Below, piece by piece: positions 15,433 through 25,100 of a DNA stretch of 37,037 bases. The notes under the pieces were generated by a model. That model ran no database searches and was not told where the DNA came from. It worked only from the letters and a program-made list of their open reading frames with translations. How positions within the stretch are numbered: the first letter of the stretch is position 1; each line of letters opens with the position of its first letter. The translations under genes and the position numbers were made by a program. Location: assembly GCA_913778455.1 (NCBI GenBank), contig CAJYVK010000332.1, forward strand, positions 1 to 37,037. The letters are read 5' to 3'. This DNA comes from an uncultured Hymenobacter sp. Lineage in GTDB: Bacteria; Bacteroidota; Bacteroidia; Cytophagales; Hymenobacteraceae.

Positions 15433-15485
15433 TATTTGTTTATTTACCGCAACTTTCCCTTTGCCGAGCCCGGAGTAAAACCACA

Positions 15486-15522
15486 CAGGCCCGCCGCGCG
15501 ATAGTTGCGCACGGCGGGCCTG
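15486..15522 (-). terminator. Terminator of the mannan operon
   Basis: CAGGCCCGCCG (15486-15496) pairs with CGGCGGGCCTG (15512-15522). Read on the - strand the hairpin is followed by TGTGGTTTTACTC. It lies 19 bases beyond the stop of the GH92 gene, the last gene of the - strand operon. Confidence 0.75.
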
Positions 15523-15541
15523 CGTTGCTCTTCGGCGGCGG

Positions 15542-17914
15542 CTACTGCGCCGAGGGCGGGGGCGTTTTCGTACCCCAGGCTTTGTTGGGCTGGGGTCCCA
15601 TCGTGAAGACCAGCCGGCCGCCGCGCATCAGCTCGTCGCGGTAGAGCCAGCAGTTGGCCAGCGGCTTGCCGTTGAGCTCGGCAGACTGCACGTACACGTT
15701 GGCCTTGGCCGTGTTTTTGGCTTCGATGATCAGCGTTTTTCCTTTGCCCAACTGGATGGTGGATTTGCTGAACAGCGGGCTGCCCAGCTCAATGATGGGG
15801 CGACTGTCGGTAAAGCCCTTCACGTCGAACAAGCCCAGCGCCGTGATGACGTACCACGAGCCCAGCTGGCCCTGGTCCTCATCCTGCCCGTAGCCGTAGC
15901 CGTGAATGGGCTCAGTGCCGTAAAACTCGTCGCAAATCTGGCGGGTCCACTTCTGGGTAAGCCAGGGCTGACCGGCGAAATTGAACAGCCAGCTGATGTG
16001 CAGGCAGGGCTGGTTGCCGTGGTTGTAGATAGCCTTGATGCCGGCAAAGGCGTCGATTTCCTTGCCGCCGCCGAAGCCCGTTTTGGCCGAGGCGGTAAAG
16101 AGGCTGTCGAGGCGATTGGTAAACTTGTCGCGCCCCAGCGCCGCGATGAGCCCGGCCGGGTTTTGGGGCACGTAGAAAGTGTACTGCATGGCGTTGCCCT
16201 CCTGGAAGCCGCGCCAGGGCTCGAAGGGGTTGAAATTGCCCACGAAGGTGCCATCAGCCAGCTTGGGCTGCATGAGCTGGGTCTGGGGGTTGAAGATGTT
16301 TTTCCAGCCGTCGGATAGCTTGCTGAACTGCTCGTAGTCGGCTTTTTTACCCAGGCTCTTCGCCATTTGAGCGGCGGCAAAGGCGCTGAAGCTGTACTCC
16401 AGCGTGTGCGAGTTGGCGAAGTACGAGCCGGTGGAATCGGTCTTGTACCACTCGCCCTGGTACTGCTTGTAGTCTTCACGGAAGGGTACGTAGCCGTGCT
16501 GCACGAAGGCCTGCACGTCGAGCTTACCGGCGCCCACCGGGCGGCGGCGACCGCTCAGCTCGTTGGCCCGCACAGCCTGGTAAGCCAGGTTAACGTCGTA
16601 GTTGCGGATGCCAATCTGGTAAGCCCCGGCCACGGCCAGCCCCACGAAGTTGGTGCCCACGCCCGACACAAACTCACCGTTGGCCAGGCCGTCGCCAAAC
16701 CAGCCCTTGTCGCGGTACACTTGCAGTTCGGTGTTCACGTAGTTGCCGTACCACTCGGGGTAGGCCAGCGCCCAGAGCTGGGTCAGGTTCCAGTAGCCAC
16801 CCCAGATGGCGTCGGTATTCATCAGCTCGGGGCGGGGGCCGGCGCTGGCGGCCGGCTGGCCTACCTGGCCGCCGTGCTTGGGGTAGGCCCCGTTCACATC
16901 GCTGATGATGCCGCGCCCCAGCAGGCCGTGAAACAGGCCGGTGTAGAACTTGGTCTTGTCCTGCTCGTCGGGGCCTTCCACCGCGATTTTGCTTAGCTCG
17001 CGCTGCCAGGTGGCCTGCGCGGCGGCGCGGGCCTGGTCGAAAGTAAGGCGGCTGGCCTCGGCCAGCAGGTTGGCCTTGGCGTTGGCTACGGAGGTGTAGG
17101 ACAAGCCGATTTTCAGCTCAATCTTCTCCTGCGCGGCGGTTTGATAATCCAGAAACAAGCCCGCGCCCTTGCCCGTGGCCGAGTTCTTTTTCGCCTGCAC
17201 GCCCGCCGCCGAAAACGCGCCCACGCTGGCCGGGGCCTTGCTGATTTCGCCGTAGAAGTACATGTTGACCTTGCCGGCGGGGTCGTAGATTTTCACGTAT
17301 TTGGGGTAAGTGCTCACGAAGCCCTCCACGTGCGTGGCGTCCACCATCCGAATGCTGGCGTCGGTGACTTCGCCGCTCTCGCCCTGCTTGTTGCCGATGT
17401 CGAGGATGAGGTGGGCGCGGTCGCTCTTGGGGAAGGTGTAGCGGTGAAAGCCCACGCGCTTGGTAGCCGTGAGCTCGGCCGTGATGCCGTAGTCGGCCAG
17501 CAGCACCTTGTAGTAGCCGGGCTCGGCTACCTGGTCTTTGCGGTCAAAACCCGAGCGGTAGCCGCTGGCCGGCTTGTCGAGGTCGCCGGGCTGGGTGCGC
17601 AGCTCACCGGTGGTGGGCATGAAGCTTACGCCCCCCACCTGCCACTCGTGGAAATGCACGAAGCCCTCGATGGAATTTTGGCGGGTGTCGTAGCCCACGG
17701 CTTCCCAGCCCGAGGCATTGCCGTAGTGGCCGTTGGTAGAAGGGGCTAGCTTGGCCATGCCGTAGGGCACGGCCGCCGGGGTGTAGAAAAACCACCGGCT
17801 GTGCGCCGTACCGATGTTGGGGTTGACGTACTTCAGCACGTTTTGCGCGCCGGCCGGGCCGGCCAGCAGCGCGAGGGCCAGCGGTAAGATACCCGCGGGG
17901 AAAGTCAATTTCAT
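15542..17914 (-). CDS. GH92 family exo-mannosidase-type enzyme (first copy)
   Basis: A 790-residue exported glycoside hydrolase of family 92, the Ca-dependent inverting enzymes that mostly remove terminal mannose from alpha-mannans. I start at the ATG at 17914, which gives the signal peptide LTFPAGILPLALALLAGPAG then AQ; 28 further codons are open upstream. Family features: VNPNIGTAHSRWFFYTPAAV near the N-terminus, NTDAIWGGYWNLTQLWALAY in the middle, GNQPCLHISWLFNFAGQPWL, and GQDEDQGQLGSWYVITALGL. In GNQP, Gln635 stands where known GH92 alpha-mannosidases have the catalytic-acid Glu (GNEP). The DED base region is kept. No lipobox, so probably periplasmic. Last gene of the operon, with a terminator just after it. 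Confidence 0.9.
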   Translation of the reverse strand: MKLTFPAGILPLALALLAGPAGAQNVLKYVNPNIGTAHSRWFFYTPAAVPYGMAKLAPSTNGHYGNASGWEAVGYDTRQNSIEGFVHFHEWQVGGVSFMPTTGELRTQPGDLDKPASGYRSGFDRKDQVAEPGYYKVLLADYGITAELTATKRVGFHRYTFPKSDRAHLILDIGNKQGESGEVTDASIRMVDATHVEGFVSTYPKYVKIYDPAGKVNMYFYGEISKAPASVGAFSAAGVQAKKNSATGKGAGLFLDYQTAAQEKIELKIGLSYTSVANAKANLLAEASRLTFDQARAAAQATWQRELSKIAVEGPDEQDKTKFYTGLFHGLLGRGIISDVNGAYPKHGGQVGQPAASAGPRPELMNTDAIWGGYWNLTQLWALAYPEWYGNYVNTELQVYRDKGWFGDGLANGEFVSGVGTNFVGLAVAGAYQIGIRNYDVNLAYQAVRANELSGRRRPVGAGKLDVQAFVQHGYVPFREDYKQYQGEWYKTDSTGSYFANSHTLEYSFSAFAAAQMAKSLGKKADYEQFSKLSDGWKNIFNPQTQLMQPKLADGTFVGNFNPFEPWRGFQEGNAMQYTFYVPQNPAGLIAALGRDKFTNRLDSLFTASAKTGFGGGKEIDAFAGIKAIYNHGNQPCLHISWLFNFAGQPWLTQKWTRQICDEFYGTEPIHGYGYGQDEDQGQLGSWYVITALGLFDVKGFTDSRPIIELGSPLFSKSTIQLGKGKTLIIEAKNTAKANVYVQSAELNGKPLANCWLYRDELMRGGRLVFTMGPQPNKAWGTKTPPPSAQ

Positions 17915-18032
17915 ATTATGATTTTTAAGAATAAGGGCCAGCAAAAAGCCCGCGCCCGGCCTCACCGACCCGACGCGGGCAGACCGGGCGCACCCCACCG
18001 CGCAGCCCGGTCATTACTGGTGCAACGCCTAT

Positions 18033-18111
18033 TGTAACACCAGGCTCCAGCTTGGTGAGGTGCCAGGGCACGCTCACCAAACGTGACGCCAAGCCGGAGC
18101 TTAGCGTTACA
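18033..18111. repeat. Family A palindromic repeat, copy 2
   Basis: Arms at 18033-18057 and 18087-18111 around a 29-base spacer. It is the most diverged copy: five of 25 arm positions no longer match between sides. The spacer holds its own small hairpin (GTGCC, AG, GGCAC). It lies between the GH76 stop (18113) and the GH92 start inside the mannan operon, where it could affect mRNA stability or the relative output of the two genes. Confidence 0.85.
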
Positions 18112-18112
18112 C

Positions 18113-19288
18113 TTACAACAGCTTCCGCGCCTGCAAATCAGCCAGCGTTTCAAACATCATCACGCCGCTCATCTGGGTCGAGCCATCGACGGTGCCGCCC
18201 GGCTGGGTCGTCCAGTTGGTGTTGAACAGGTACTGCGGCCGGCGCGTAGCTTTCTGGTACAGGCTCTGGCCGTTGAACTTGAGGAACGACACGTACTGGG
18301 CGCGGGCCGCGGCCGACACGGCGGGCTCAGTGGCGAGCTGGGCCAGGTAGCGCACCAAAATGCCCTTGAACAGCCCGCCGTCGCCGCCACCCTCGTCGCG
18401 CATGATGCCACCGGGCGAGAGCTGGCTGTCGTTGAGCACGAAGGCAGCGGTGCGGTTGGCATCGTCGAGGTAGCTGCTCTGCTGGGTGGCGCGGTAGAGC
18501 TCCAGGCCCGCGCCCAGGTACACACCCTGGTTGTAGCTGAAGCGCCAGTCCCGGTCAACTTTCCCATCGCCCTGGCGGTTGATACCGTCCCACACGGCCC
18601 CGGTACTGGGGTCTACGAGGGTCTTTTTCAGCCAGTCGTAGATCTTCTGGGCCCAGGCCAGGTCGTCGGGGTTGCGGTCGAGCTGGTAGAGGCGGGCGGC
18701 CAGGATGGCCACCGGCGCGTTGGCGGGCGTGTTCTTGTAGTCGAGCTGGTTTTTACGCCAGGCAATGCCGCCCCCCTGGTTGGTGTTCCAGCCATTTTTG
18801 AGGTCGGCCCAGAGCAGCAGCGCCGTAGCCTTATACGATTGATCCTGGGTGATTTGGAAGGCCCGCAAGTTGGCCAACGCGTGCCAGGCCATATCGTCGT
18901 AGTAGGTATTGAGGTAGGTGTTACCGTTTTTCTTCTTGGTACCCTGCTGCAACTGCTGGATCCGGGTCAGGTAGTCGAGCACCTTGGTGCGCTGGTAGCC
19001 ATCGAGCAGGATGTCGAGGCCGTGGGCCTGCCACCAATAGTTGAAATCCGACTTGCCCGAATTGTTCTGTAAATAATACTGGTCGGAGGCCCAGAAGGAC
19101 TGGTTGAGCGTGGCCTGGGCCGAGTCGGCACGGGCGGCCCAGTTGACCACTACGGCCGCCGGCTGCGGGGCCGGCGGCGTAATGGCGTCATCGACCGGCT
19201 CGTGGCAGGCCGTGAGCGAAGCCAGGCCCAGCAGGGCACTGATTCCGAAGCGAAGGGAAAGCATACGAGTAGCCATAAGAGATTGCAT
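18113..19288 (-). CDS. GH76 endo-alpha-1,6-mannanase lipoprotein
   Basis: A 391-residue family 76 enzyme that should cut the alpha-1,6-mannan backbone at the cell surface or in the periplasm. The N-terminus is a lipoprotein signal ending GLASLTAC with lipid Cys28, so the mature protein is membrane-anchored. The catalytic Asp pair of the family is Asp131-Asp132 in NTYYDDMAW, and GIAWRKNQLDYKNTPANAPV and RDWRFSYNQGVYLGAGLELY fit the alpha6/alpha6 toroid. The start at 19288 is supported by AAGAGGAGA nine bases upstream, and only 18 bases separate it from the SusE-like gene, so they are translated from one message. A second GH76, exported differently, lies at 32967. Confidence 0.9.
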   Translation of the reverse strand: MQSLMATRMLSLRFGISALLGLASLTACHEPVDDAITPPAPQPAAVVVNWAARADSAQATLNQSFWASDQYYLQNNSGKSDFNYWWQAHGLDILLDGYQRTKVLDYLTRIQQLQQGTKKKNGNTYLNTYYDDMAWHALANLRAFQITQDQSYKATALLLWADLKNGWNTNQGGGIAWRKNQLDYKNTPANAPVAILAARLYQLDRNPDDLAWAQKIYDWLKKTLVDPSTGAVWDGINRQGDGKVDRDWRFSYNQGVYLGAGLELYRATQQSSYLDDANRTAAFVLNDSQLSPGGIMRDEGGGDGGLFKGILVRYLAQLATEPAVSAAARAQYVSFLKFNGQSLYQKATRRPQYLFNTNWTTQPGGTVDGSTQMSGVMMFETLADLQARKLL

Positions 19289-19306
19289 ACTAAACGTTCT
19301 CCTCTT

Positions 19307-20443
19307 CTAGCGCACCTTCACCTGGTGGGTGTAGGCGGCGGGCTGCATCATGACGAGAATATCCACGTTTTTGTGATCGGCCGCACCGATGAACTTAAAA
19401 CTGTTGTTCCACTGGTCGTCGGCCACCGGCACGAGGTTGAAGTAGGCAGCGGCCGTAGTCGCCGTGGGGGGCTGGTTATCAGTATTGGTGCTGCCGTACT
19501 GGCGCGCCTTCACGGTGCCAGCCATGTCTTTTTCCGTGAACACAAACTTGTAGCGCTCGTCGCGGCCCCAGCTGAACTGGAAGAACTCAATTGGCGTGTT
19601 GTCGATTTCCCACAGGCCCTTGCCCATGTAAGGCAGCGTCACGGTCACCTTGTTCTGGGCGGCCACCCAAAGGCCAACCGACTGAATCTCGGTGAGCACG
19701 GCCGAGCCGTTGTTGAAGTCGAGGGTCATGCGGTACACGCCCGTGGTCGTGGTGGGGTTGGTGGTGGTAGCCCCTTGCAGCAGCTTGGTGCCGCTGATGT
19801 AGTAATTCGTGGGCGTGCCGGTGGTCGCATCCACGATCTTCACGTCGCCGGGCGAGAGTTTGGTATACAGCTCAAACACGCCCGTCGAGAGGCGGCGGAA
19901 CGGCAGCGCCTGGCTGAGGGTAGCGCCGCCCTCGGTGCCCGAGCCGGAGAGGTAGAGGTTACCGGGAATGACCGAGAAGCCAGCCGGGCGCTCCACCGTC
20001 ATCACGCGGGAGGTCGAGGCGGGCAGCACGTTCAGGCCCTTGGAGGCGTTGACCCGCCACTTCAGCTTGCCCTGGCTCTGCGAGGCGATACCGGCCAGGT
20101 TGGCGATTTTATTGAGGTCGCCGTGGCTGAGCACCAGCTTGGTATCGAGACCGTTGGTTCCCGACACGGTGCTGTACACGGGCTGGGAGAAGTCGCCGCT
20201 TTCTTTATCAAACACCACTTCGTAGAGCACCAGCGTGCCATCGGCGGCGCGGGCCTGGCTCCACTCGAAGGTCACGGCCGCGTTGGAGGGCGGGTCGAGG
20301 CGGTAGAAGGTGTTGTCGGCGGGCGAGATGTAGTTCGACACCGGCGTAATGGTGTCGTCGAGGGCCTTGTCGTCTTTTTTGCAGCCCGCCAGCAGGCCGA
20401 CGAGCAACAGGATGAAAAGCAGCGGGTGGGAAAACTTTTTCAT
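19307..20443 (-). CDS. SusE-like surface glycan-binding lipoprotein
   Basis: A 378-residue outer-membrane lipoprotein (signal FILLLVGLLAGCKKDD, lipid Cys in LAGC). The first domain has the SusE-type opening ITPVSNYISPADNTFYRLDP with VTFEWSQARAADGTLVLYEV, followed by an Ig-like region and a C-terminal part with YFNLVPVADDQWNNSFKFIG of the SusE/SusF kind. Such proteins bind the glycan at the surface and aid capture. It starts 42 bases after the SusD stop and ends 18 bases before GH76, so it is in the same operon. By position the ligand should be alpha-mannan. Confidence 0.85.
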   Translation of the reverse strand: MKKFSHPLLFILLLVGLLAGCKKDDKALDDTITPVSNYISPADNTFYRLDPPSNAAVTFEWSQARAADGTLVLYEVVFDKESGDFSQPVYSTVSGTNGLDTKLVLSHGDLNKIANLAGIASQSQGKLKWRVNASKGLNVLPASTSRVMTVERPAGFSVIPGNLYLSGSGTEGGATLSQALPFRRLSTGVFELYTKLSPGDVKIVDATTGTPTNYYISGTKLLQGATTTNPTTTTGVYRMTLDFNNGSAVLTEIQSVGLWVAAQNKVTVTLPYMGKGLWEIDNTPIEFFQFSWGRDERYKFVFTEKDMAGTVKARQYGSTNTDNQPPTATTAAAYFNLVPVADDQWNNSFKFIGAADHKNVDILVMMQPAAYTHQVKVR

Positions 20444-20485
20444 GGAGATAGCGGCGAAGAAGAGTAGGAAAAATGCCCGGCTGGC

Positions 20486-22096
20486 TTACCAGCCGGGGTT
20501 TTGCGTCAGGTTGGGGTTGATGTCGCGCTCGCGCTGGGGCACCGGCCAGAGGTAGTGCTTGGCGGGGTCGAAGGTGCGCTGATCCACGCGCAGGTAGCCG
20601 TTGTCCACGCTAGGGTCGCCGGCCTTGATGCCGTGGGCGTAGCCTTTGAGGACCGTTTCGGCGGTGCGCCAGCGGCGCAGGTCGAAAATGCGCAATCCCT
20701 CCATCGCCAGCTCGGTGCGGCGCTCGCGGCGCACCACCGTTTGGAGGCTGGCCTGGCTGCCCCCGGGGAAGGCCAGCGCGCCGGGGTCGGTGAAGCCGGC
20801 CCGGCGGCGCAGCGCCCCGATGGTGCGGTCCCACTCGCCGCTCGTGAGCTGGCCCAGCTCATTTTTGGCCTCGGCGTGCATGAGCAGCACGTCGGCGTAG
20901 CGCACCAGGATCAGGTTCAGACCCGAGTTGAGGTTGGCGTCGGCGGTGGGATCGAAGTACTTGGCCGAGTAGTAGCCGGTGGGGCTGGCGTCGGCGCGGT
21001 CTACGGAGTTGTCGCCGGTGCCGGGCAGCGTGCGGATGAGGATGCTCGACCCGTCGGGGCGCTGCCATCGGTAGCCATCGTAGACCAGCGTGGCGGTCAG
21101 GCGCGGGTCGCGGCCCACGTAGGGCGTGGCCTCGCTGTAGCCCGAGCCACTTTCGCCGATGGCCTTGCCGTTGGCCATAAGGTAGCTATCGACCAATTCC
21201 TGAGTGGGCGCGATGGCACAGATGAGCTTGCCCTCGGTGCGCGGAATAAAGAACCGTTGCTCGGAATAGGTGCGCGAGGGAAACAGGTACTGCAAGTCGA
21301 GCATCACCTCACTATTGCCCTCGTTGCCGGGCGCAAACACGCCCGCGTAGCTGCCAAACAACCCGTAGGTACCCGCCTGGCCGCTTATCAATTGCTCGGT
21401 CACGGCCGTCACGTCGGCCCAGCGGCCCTCGTAGAGCAGCACCCGCGCCTTCACGGCCAGCGCCGCGCCCTTGGTAAAGCGGCCCCGGTCCTCGGCGGCG
21501 TAGGCGGTGTTGAGGGGCAGCGCCCCGGCGGCGGCATCCAGCTCCTTGAGCACGAAGTCGAGCACCTGGGCGCGGGGCGTGCGCGCCACGCCAGCGGCGT
21601 CCGACACGTTGATGGCCTCGGTGACCAGCGGCACGTCGCCGTACCAGGTCAGGAGCTGAAAGTATTGGTAAGCGCGCAGGGCGCGGGCCTCGGCGACGTA
21701 GCGGGCCTTAAGACCGGCGTCGAGGTTGCTAATCTTGTCGATGTTAGCCAGCAGCTGGTTGCACTTGCGGATGCCGCTGTAGTGGTAGCCCCACTCGTTG
21801 GTGACGCGCGCTTGGTTGGTGCCGTAGGCACCCTCGGCGATGTTGCGCGAGTTGGAGCCGTTGACGTCGCTCTTGTTATACGCGTTGTCGGAGAGCGTTT
21901 CGTTGAAGAAGAAATACTCGGAGTTGTAGAGGTTCTCGTAGGCGGTGGTCAGCACGTTGGCCGCGTCGGAGGGCTGCTGCCAGAAAGTGGCGTCGGTGGG
22001 GCGGTCGGTGGGCGGCAGGTCGAGCTTCTGGCAGGCCGAGAAGCCGAAGCCCAGCCCGAGCCCCAGCAGGAGCGAGTGGCGGAGGTTGCGATTCAT
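20486..22096 (-). CDS. SusD/RagB-type glycan-binding lipoprotein
   Basis: A 536-residue SusD-family lipoprotein that forms the lid over the SusC channel and binds the incoming oligosaccharide. The signal peptide ends GFGFSACQKLDLPPTDRPTD with the lipid Cys at about 22. Family features include DATFWQQPSDAANVLTTAYE, the TPR-like segment ARYVAEARALRAYQYFQLLT and the C-terminal RRERRTELAMEGLRIFDLRR, then LWPVPQRERDINPNLTQNPG ending in W. The start lies 26 bases after the SusC stop. The pair sits between a FecI/FecR module and mannan-degrading enzymes. Confidence 0.93.
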   Translation of the reverse strand: MNRNLRHSLLLGLGLGFGFSACQKLDLPPTDRPTDATFWQQPSDAANVLTTAYENLYNSEYFFFNETLSDNAYNKSDVNGSNSRNIAEGAYGTNQARVTNEWGYHYSGIRKCNQLLANIDKISNLDAGLKARYVAEARALRAYQYFQLLTWYGDVPLVTEAINVSDAAGVARTPRAQVLDFVLKELDAAAGALPLNTAYAAEDRGRFTKGAALAVKARVLLYEGRWADVTAVTEQLISGQAGTYGLFGSYAGVFAPGNEGNSEVMLDLQYLFPSRTYSEQRFFIPRTEGKLICAIAPTQELVDSYLMANGKAIGESGSGYSEATPYVGRDPRLTATLVYDGYRWQRPDGSSILIRTLPGTGDNSVDRADASPTGYYSAKYFDPTADANLNSGLNLILVRYADVLLMHAEAKNELGQLTSGEWDRTIGALRRRAGFTDPGALAFPGGSQASLQTVVRRERRTELAMEGLRIFDLRRWRTAETVLKGYAHGIKAGDPSVDNGYLRVDQRTFDPAKHYLWPVPQRERDINPNLTQNPGW

Positions 22097-22122
22097 CTGA
22101 AGGGAAGGGTGGGATAGCGAGA

Positions 22123-25100
22123 TTAGAGAGAGATGTCGACGCCCAGCGTCACCACGCGCACGGCCGGGTACACGCGGCCGCTGCTGCCCGAGCCCCCGCC
22201 AAAGCCCACGCTTTCGCTGAACTCCGAGATTTCGGGGTCAAAGCCAATTTTCTTCAAGTGGCTGATGGTGAGCAGATCCTGCCCCGAGGCGAAGATGCGC
22301 AGCCGCTGGATGTAGGCCCGCTTGGTGAGCGTGGCGGGCAGGGTGTAGCCGAGCTGCACGTTTTTGAGGCGGGCGTAGGCCCCGTTGCGCAGCCAGTAGT
22401 CGGAGCCCTGGTTGTTGTTGGTCGAGGCCGTGCCGATGGTCAGGCGGGGGTAGCTGGCGTCGGGGTTGGTGGGCGTCCAGCGGTCGAGGTGCTGCTCGTA
22501 CACGTTTTCCCAGTTGTTGTGAAACGCCTCCACGCCCTCGCCCCGAATGTAGAGGCTGCGCTTACCCACGCCCTGCACAAAAATCAGCAGGTCAACGCCT
22601 TTATAATCGGCCGCGTAGGTCGCCCCGAAGGTGTAGCGCGGAAACGGGTTGCCCAGAATAAAGCGGTCGTCCTGGTTGATGACACCGTCGCCGTTGCGGT
22701 CCACGTAGCGGATGTCGCCGGGCCGCACCGTGCCGGGGGCCACGAAGGCGGGCTTGGGGCCGGCGTTCACTTCCTCCATCGTCTGGTAGAAGCCGGCCGT
22801 GCGGTAGCCGAAGTACGAGTTGATGGGCCAGCCCTCGCGGATGATGTTGGTGGCGTCGCCGCCCCGGATGGTTTCCACGCCCTTGGTATCGAGCACGGTG
22901 TTGCGGGTATCGGCCAGGTTCAGGCTCAGGCTCTGGTTGAAGCCGCGCTCGGTGCGCATGCGGTAAGTGGCCGAGACTTCCCAGCCCCGGTTGCGCACCT
23001 TGGCCGCGTTCTGGGTGGGCGCGCCGGCCCCGAACACCCCGGCCACCGGCAGGTCGATGAGAATGTTGCTGGTGCGCTTGTCGAAGTAGTCGGCGCTGAA
23101 CGATAGGGCGTTCTGAAAGAAAGCCAGGTCAATCCCCACGTTGCCCATCGTGGCCGTTTCCCAGGTAATGCCCGCGTTGGAGGTGCTGAAGTAAGACCCC
23201 GACACCGGCACGCCGCCGAACGAGTACGTGCCCGGCGCGAGGCTCACGGTGCTGAGGTAGCGGTAGAGGCCAATGTTCTGGTTGCCGAGCTGCCCCAGCG
23301 AGGCCCGCACCTTGAAGTCGCTGAGCGTAGACTTCAGGAAGTCCAGGAAGTTTTCTTCGAGCGGCCGCCAGCCCACCGAGCCCGAAGGGAAGAAGCCCCA
23401 GCGGCGGTCGGCGGCGAAGCGCGACGAGCCGTCGTAGCGAAAGCTCCCCTCAATCAAGTACTTACCAGCAAAATTGTAGTTCAAGCGCCCGAATACTGAG
23501 TTCAGAGCCCACTGCTCCTGGTTGCCGTAGGTGCCGTTGGCGTGGTAGCCGCCGCTGGGGTCACTGATGCCGGCGTAGGTAGTACCGTTGTTGATGACGC
23601 CGAACTGGTTGCCGGGAATGTTGATGACGTGGATACCCCGGCGGTCGTCGGTGTAGTGCTCGGTAGAGTAGCCCACGAGCGCCTGCACGCTGTGCTTGTC
23701 GGCAAAGGTGCGGTCGTAGTTGAGGGTGGTCTGGTAGTTGGTGAGCAGGGTGCGCTGATTGCGGTTCTGCACCGAGTTGTTGCCGTCGCCGCCGGCCGTG
23801 GGCGAGCCGTCGAGCGTCACGTACTGGAGGCTGCGCTGAAACTCGTCGTTCTGGTAGTTCCACAGGTCGCCGCCCACCAGGCCGCGCAGCCGCAGGCCTT
23901 TTACAATCTCAAACTCGGCGTTGAGATTGCCGAAGCCGTTGTCGTTGGAATTGGTGCGCAAGCCGCCGTTGAGCAGGCGGTTGACCGAGTTGTCGCTGGC
24001 CGTGGCCGGGGTTACGTAGTTGCCCTGCGCGTCCTGCACGGGGTAGATAACCGGGATGCGGGCCGCGTCGCTGATAATCCACTGGGTATCGAACGCGTGC
24101 TCGCGGGTACCCACGTGGGCGTACGAGAAGATGGCCCCCAGCTTGAGCCGGTCGGTTACCTGCGTCGTGAGGTTGAGGCGGGCGTTGAGACGCTTAAAGC
24201 CGTAATTATCACCGTAAAATAGGCTATTCTGGTCCACGTAGCCCAGCGAGAGTAGGTAGCGGGTTTTGCCCGAGCTGCCGCTCACGCTCAGGTTGTGGTT
24301 TTGCTGGAAAGCCTGCTTTTTGAGCACCTGGTTGAGCTGCCAGTCGTAGTCGCCGTGGGCGGCGAAGTCGCGGATCTGCTGGGGCGTAAACTGCGGGGCC
24401 TGCCCCGAGTTGACGAGCGCCTCGTTCTTCAGCTCCATGAACTGGACGCCCGTCACGGGCCGGCGCTGGAAGTTGGGGGCCTGGTAGCCTAGCACCGTGT
24501 TGTAGCTGATCACCGGCTTCTGGTTGAGCGCGCCCTGCTTGGTCGTTACGAGCAGTACCCCGTTGGCCGCCCGCGAACCGTAAATGGCGGCCGAAGCAGC
24601 ATCCTTGAGCACCGTGATGCTCTCGATGTCATTCGGGTTAAGCGCGTTGAGCGAGCCCGCGATGCCGTCCACGATAATCAGCGGCGAGGCATTGCCCAGC
24701 GTTCCCACCCCCCGGATGTTAATATTGAGGCCCGCGCCCGGCTCGGCGCTGTTCTGCTGAATGGTGAGGTTGGGCGAGGCGCCTTGCAGGGCCTGGGCCA
24801 CGTTGGTCACGGGGCGGTTTTCGAGCGTGGCCCCGTTCACGGTGTTGATGGCACCCGTCACGTTGGCGCGCTGCTGGGTGCCGTAGCCCACTACTACCAC
24901 ATCGGTGAGGGCCTGGGCCTCGTCGGCGAGCGTCACGGCCAGGCTGCTGGTGGCCCCGGCTACCGGTACCTCCTGCCGCACGTAGCCAATGTAGGAAAAT
25001 ACGAGCGTGGCCCCGGCCGGCACTTGCAGGCTGAACTTGCCGTCGGGGTCGGTGGTGGTACCCTGGGTGGTACCCTTTACCACGACGGTCACCCCGGGCA

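Noticed and set aside
16010-16012. Gln in the acid position taken as proof that the GH92 enzymes are dead
   Set aside because: The base region and other family motifs are intact, both copies share the change, and Gln at this site is known in an active GH92 acting on phosphate-linked mannose.
20501-22117. 538-codon open frame on the + strand opposite SusD
   Set aside because: SusD is unmistakable on the other strand. The mirror frame is Val/Gly/His-rich with no leader or domain.
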